Of a DNA stretch of 64,000 bases, positions 60,154 to 64,000 are shown one piece after another. Within the stretch, counting starts at the first letter, position 1, and every line of letters starts with the position of its first letter. The translations under genes and the position numbers were made by a program. The notes under the pieces are model-generated. The model ran no database searches. It saw only the letters and a list, made by a program, of their open reading frames with translations, and was not told where the DNA came from. The stretch comes from Cheilinus undulatus (lineage: Eukaryota > Chordata > Actinopteri > Labriformes > Labridae): positions 31,385,523 through 31,449,522 of the forward strand of contig NC_054878.1 in the NCBI RefSeq assembly GCF_018320785.1. Direction: 5' to 3'.

Positions 60154-63100
60154 GTAAGTTGTCACCCTCTTTCATTGCTTTTGCCGCCTTTTTACTTCAT
60201 TAATATATGTGCGCGCGCCTTCCAACGCCGTCCTCCTTATGACCCTAAACTGAGCTTAAACCAAATTTATAAAAAATTTTGTGTAGTGACGCTTTGATAA
60301 TGTCACCCTATGTTATCTAGTTGGAAAAATGGTTGACCGATCATGTTCTCAAACACATCAGAACCTACTGTTAGTGCTCATTAGGATGTTTCAGGGTCAC
60401 TCACCTTTGGACTACTAATATATGCTAATTAATTTCCCGTGGCGCCTATTCTCTCTGGGCTGACACGTGCCTCCTGCTTAGGCTACAACAAATTATCTGT
60501 CTGCAGTAATTCATGCAGCACCTGTACTGCCAAGTTGTGCTTCTCTGATAATGGAAAGCCAATTAATGAAATCCCAAAGAACCATCAGCAAGCATCCAGA
60601 CAAACTGGCAGCTGTAATCCTATTTTAGGAATACAGAATACTGACTTAATTACCATCCATGTGGCCCTGTGTGGAATTAAATCACAAGTAAGTGCAGAAA
60701 GGTGAGTTGGCTCAAAGCACTCTAATATGGCTCTATCTTCTCTGACATTTCAGACTCCATCGTCATTGGCTTCTGGGTCGGACTTGCTGTGTTTGTCATT
60801 TTCATGTTCTTTGTTCTGACGCTGCTCACGAAAACAGGAGCACCACATCAAGAGTGAGTATAACATTATGTGGTATCTGTGGTATCTGCAAGGGTTGTAT
60901 CACTCAACATCAATGCAATACACAATCAGATAGACAGTATGATTCACTAAATGATGCATGGTATGAAAGATGAAGCAATACACATCCATGATATTTTATA
61001 TGATATAATGAAGAATATACAGATTACAAGACATGAAACAATATACAGAATAAAAATGATAAAACAAAAGAAAAGTATTTGGTTACAGTGATAGGATTAA
61101 TCATATAGAATGCATGAGATGAGACATAATAAATAAGACAAGACTCAATACAGATACATTACAGAATAAAAATACTACACATTACTGATTCCCAGATGTT
61201 TTGCTGAGGCACACTGGTGTGCCAGAGACAAGAGTGGGTATGTTACAACCATAAGCTATTTCTACAGAGCATACAACAACTAAAGACACTGTAACACAGG
61301 TTAAAGAGGATGTTTTGTGTGGATATGATAAGGTGTACCATGAGAATTTGGCTTTGTTATAGGTGTACCTTCAGCAAAAAAGTTGAGAGGGGCCTGGCTG
61401 CAGACCTTAGCTCTCAGATGCCCCCCTCTCTCAGACCACTGCTGTGAGACACTGCCTTTGTTGGGATGGAAACGACAGAATTTGCTGGTACAACGTACTT
61501 GCCATTTCAGATTTTTTTTTCTTTTTTTTTCAAATTTATCCATAAAGTCTGGCAGTTGCAAGCATGAAATAGCCACATTGCTAACTTTTTTATTGGTCTA
61601 TTTGGCAGGGACAGATGCTGTATACATAGAGAACTGAACAACAATTTTCCATGTACTACACCACAGCAATTGTAGCTGATGCTAATTTCCAATGCCTGTC
61701 CCTGAGAGGGAATCATATAGAACATACAGAAAGCTTACTTACACGAGTCATTCAATGCTCTCCCTTCAATTAACTCCATATATTCAAGACTTGCATGTGT
61801 ACAATGCATATCTTGTGCACAGATGCACAAACATGCATTCATACATTTGAAAATGAAGAAGAAAAAAAATCAAGTAATTAGAAAATATATTAATAAGCAT
61901 CAAAGATACATCCAGGATTAAAACACCATCCATGCTAACAGCACCCCTACACATGACTACATGTTTGACTCACTTTTAAAAATTCCTTTAGTTTTGATTG
62001 AAAGTTTTGGTGACTTTGGTTTACTTTAAGGTTGGTAGGGAGTGTATTCCATATGTTAGCTCCCTTAATAGCAAAGGGCGTCTGACCTTTTAGCATCTTA
62101 TCATCTAACATGATTTTACAGACTAAGCAAGATTTCATAAATACAACTTAAAAGGCCAAAGGTCATATCCAGGATTAAATAATTTATAGACCTGTTTTAG
62201 AAATAGTGACCCAAAAAGTGGCTCCCTACAGCCAAAGCTAATGTAGCTATGCAAGCTAAGTAGTTAATGATACTATGTAAGCCAATGTAGCTTCATTAGC
62301 TTTAGCTTTACAAGTGATTTAGCAAACGTAGCTAATACGAATGTAGCTACATCTGCTATGTAGTAAACATAACCAAAATAGCTATGTTAACTTCAGCGTG
62401 TAGCTTAAACTTACATAGCTGAAATAACTTTGTTAGATTTAGTTTTAGCTACATTAGCTTAGTTGCTATTTTACTTGAACAAAATGTGGGTTTGTTTTTA
62501 CAGTCTTCAGCTGAATGTGCTACATAGCTTCATTAGCTTTAGCCTTAGCTTGAATAGCAGTGTTTTCATGGAGGACAAGATTTATTCCCACAAGCACACT
62601 GTTTAGTTTTTAAAAATGTTTTGTAGTCAGGTTTTACAGGTCAGATTTTGAATTTTTATCTTTTGGCATCCTAATCCTTTCCTTAACCCTTACCCTAACT
62701 TGATTTTATTTAGAGGTGTTACCATGCATCTCCATCCTGACTGAGCTGGTGTGTCACAGTGGGGTCTGCAAAGGGGAGCTTCTGCAGCCAGACTGGAAGT
62801 TTTAAATCCATTGCAATACAGGATATATTAAACAAAACATTACAATGCATAATACATGATACGATGCAAAACATGTTACATGATATGATACTCTATATGA
62901 AATGCAATATATGGCTACAATATAGATGTCATGATGCAGCAATTCTGGGTTGATAGTGCAAGAAATACATGTGAGATTTAATATTTGATTGACTAAAGAA
63001 TACAAAATACCTCCAAAAAGGTCAAAAGCAGAAAATGTACAGTATTTAGGTTAAATCAGTGTTAGTTAAACCAGTGGTGTAGTTGTCCTGCAGGAGTTTG

Positions 63101-64000
63101 TGTACTCTTAATTTCTGCAATATTTCTGAAGCAACCCTTCCAGCAAAGGTTAAACCTGTCCAAAACACTGCTTTTTCATATGTAGTAAACCTAAAAATAT
63201 GCGTATTTGCACATTGACACTCAGTTTCAGCTGCTTAAAGATCATCACAAATGATCAACTTCTTAAGCCTTACAGGATCTCATCAGGTCACCATATTTCA
63301 TTAGAGTCATGAAGTTATCGGCCGAGTCAAACTGGCGTGAAAATCTGTTCAGAACACTCAAATGATCAATATTTGGCACCAGTGTTTTGTAGAGTCAGGG
63401 GGAAGATATATTTCAATATCAATATTTTGGCCTATTCTTGGTATCTGCAGGGTTAATTTTCTAAAGCTTTCACACCTCTCAGCTCAAAGCTGCAGCTTTC
63501 ATGTCTGAAGGTGAATTCACGCAAAGTGGGACGCAGCAGTAATGAGCTTCACTGATGCTGTTCGAACTGATTTTTAAGCAATTTAATGATGATAAAAGGA
63601 AATTGTTCTGCGATGATCCAGGGTTATTGCTTTTGTTAAGATGTTATATGGGTTGCAGCTTAAATGGCAAAGGGGTAATGGCATTTAAGGGGAGATTAGC
63701 AGAGATACTAAATGAGAATTCCTTGATGTGACTTATGTTGGTGTTCCCCTTATTTTCTGTAAAAGATGTAGGGATAATCTAAGTATTGGTTTCTGTATAA
63801 GAGGACAAATTCACTTCAGAAATGATCTGTTATCTTCTATGTAGAGCTGCTTTTTTGGGGTGGGAAGAATGAAAATTAAAGGCCATTATGTTTCCAAAAC
63901 CTTTTTCCTGTAATAGCCTAACACTGGATTTTTCTTTCTTTACTAACAGAAACCCCGACTCTGCTGAAAAGCGCCATCGACCAGGGAGCTGTATTGTAGA
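60036..64000 (+). CDS. mrap2: Mrap2, melanocortin receptor accessory protein 2 (5' part; runs off the window)
   Basis: Exons 60036-60153, 60754-60853 and 63950-64000 encode residues 1-89 plus two bases of codon 90. The introns (600 bp and 3.1 kb) have GT-AG borders. Visible features are an Asn-Arg-Ser glycosylation sequon at residue 6, the YEYY motif (21-24), PVSFEGLKAH (29-38), a transmembrane segment at about 42-64, and TKTGAPHQ just after it. These are hallmarks of the MRAP family. In the family, Mrap2 forms antiparallel homodimers in the membrane and modulates trafficking and signalling of Mc4r and other receptors in energy balance. Human MRAP2 is 205 residues, so over half the protein lies to the right of the window. 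Whether this is the mrap2a or mrap2b copy of fishes cannot be settled here. I chose MSAIH as the start because human MRAP2 also begins MSA at the matching place. Confidence 0.95.
60754..60853 (+). CDS. mrap2: mrap2 coding exon B (transmembrane exon)
   Basis: The acceptor ends CATTTCAG and the donor is GTGAGT. It encodes Tyr40 to Gln72, including the single membrane span (SIVIGFWVGLAVFVIF onward) and TKTGAPHQ. Confidence 0.94.
60860..61940. other. Intron of mrap2, simple-sequence-rich
   Basis: 60900-61180 is built from ACAATACAGAT-like simple sequence. 61200-61700 has no recognised exon or repeat. Confidence 0.35.
61947..62160 (-). pseudogene. LINE remnant, C-terminal end of reverse transcriptase ORF (in mrap2 intron)
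   Basis: The minus strand reads FAIKGANIWNTLPTNLKV, then HQNFQSKLKEFLK. This is the G..WN.LP..L......F...LK..L motif that ends many fish LINE proteins. About 60 codons, isolated, antisense to mrap2. Confidence 0.65.
62215..62805. repeat. TAGCTA-rich interspersed repeat, copy 3 (in mrap2 intron)
   Basis: AGTTAATGATACTATGTAAG and CCAATGTAGCTTCATTAGC parallel copy 1. The TAGCTA-rich part leads to GTGTTTTCATGGAGGACAAG and then, without a MITE, to TTTTGGCATCCTAATCC and CTGCAGCCAGACTGG. Confidence 0.55.
62806..63949. other. Intron of mrap2, remainder
   Basis: 62815-62940 is ATACATGATACGATGC-like simple sequence. The rest to the acceptor at 63949 shows no recognised element. Confidence 0.35.
63950..64000 (+). 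CDS. mrap2: mrap2 coding exon C (start only, cut by the window edge)
   Basis: The acceptor ends TACTAACAG. The first residues are ENPDSAEKRHRPGSCIV, which line up with the start of the human cytoplasmic tail (SSEKRFR region). The exon continues beyond base 64000. Confidence 0.88.

Noticed and set aside
59982..60203. 73-codon ORF reading through the mrap2 donor
   Set aside because: The part after 60153 is intron; the exon is defined by GTAAGT and by family similarity.

Overview
This window looks like the nuclear genome of a ray-finned (teleost) fish, probably a spiny-rayed one, although that last step is inference. Two genes are recognisable and both are split by introns with GT-AG borders. 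ripply2 is complete on the minus strand (coding 34843-35387, three exons, 117 residues). The first coding exons of mrap2 lie on the plus strand (60036 to beyond the right edge). In human, RIPPLY2, CYB5R4 and MRAP2 are neighbours on chromosome 6, so this is the fish equivalent of that block. Here ripply2 and mrap2 point away from each other, and I found no cyb5r4 exon between them.

Layout. 1-34.6 kb, 3' of ripply2, is a gene desert. It holds a hAT-type element with a PIF/Harbinger element nested in it (2.3-5.1 kb), decayed Tc1-like transposons (7.7-9.1, 14.8-16.2 and 20.2-21.0 kb), a TIR element with a tandem second end (24.1-24.9 kb), small LINE remnants (18.1 and 30.2 kb), a C+A-rich degenerate array (27.7-28.9 kb), and islands of high-complexity sequence that look like conserved noncoding elements. 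34.6-36.0 kb is ripply2 with a TATA box and paired T-box-like half-sites. 36.0-59.5 kb is a second repeat-rich stretch. It contains a decayed TcMar element carrying a nested insertion (41.8-43.5 kb), a tRNA-derived SINE with perfect target-site duplications (43.6 kb), composite repeats with a pyrimidine-rich minisatellite core (46.6-49.6 kb; a sister copy lies at 32.9-33.7 kb), an L2-like tail (51.1-51.6 kb) and TAGCTA-rich repeats (55.4, 58.2 and 62.2 kb). 59.5-64 kb is mrap2.

How the genes relate. Ripply2 is a nuclear adaptor that recruits Groucho/TLE corepressors to T-box factors during somite formation. Mrap2 is a small single-span membrane protein that modulates melanocortin and related receptors. 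They share a location, not a pathway. No operon-like logic applies: this is ordinary vertebrate genome, mostly noncoding and transposon-derived. Almost all short open reading frames elsewhere are chance or repeat-derived. I saw no CRISPR array, no rRNA or functional tRNA gene and no viral gene. The most distinctive signals are the nested transposons with exact target-site duplications, a 64-bp perfect palindrome at 24.6 kb, the three minisatellite-core composite repeats, and paired T-box-like sites around ripply2.
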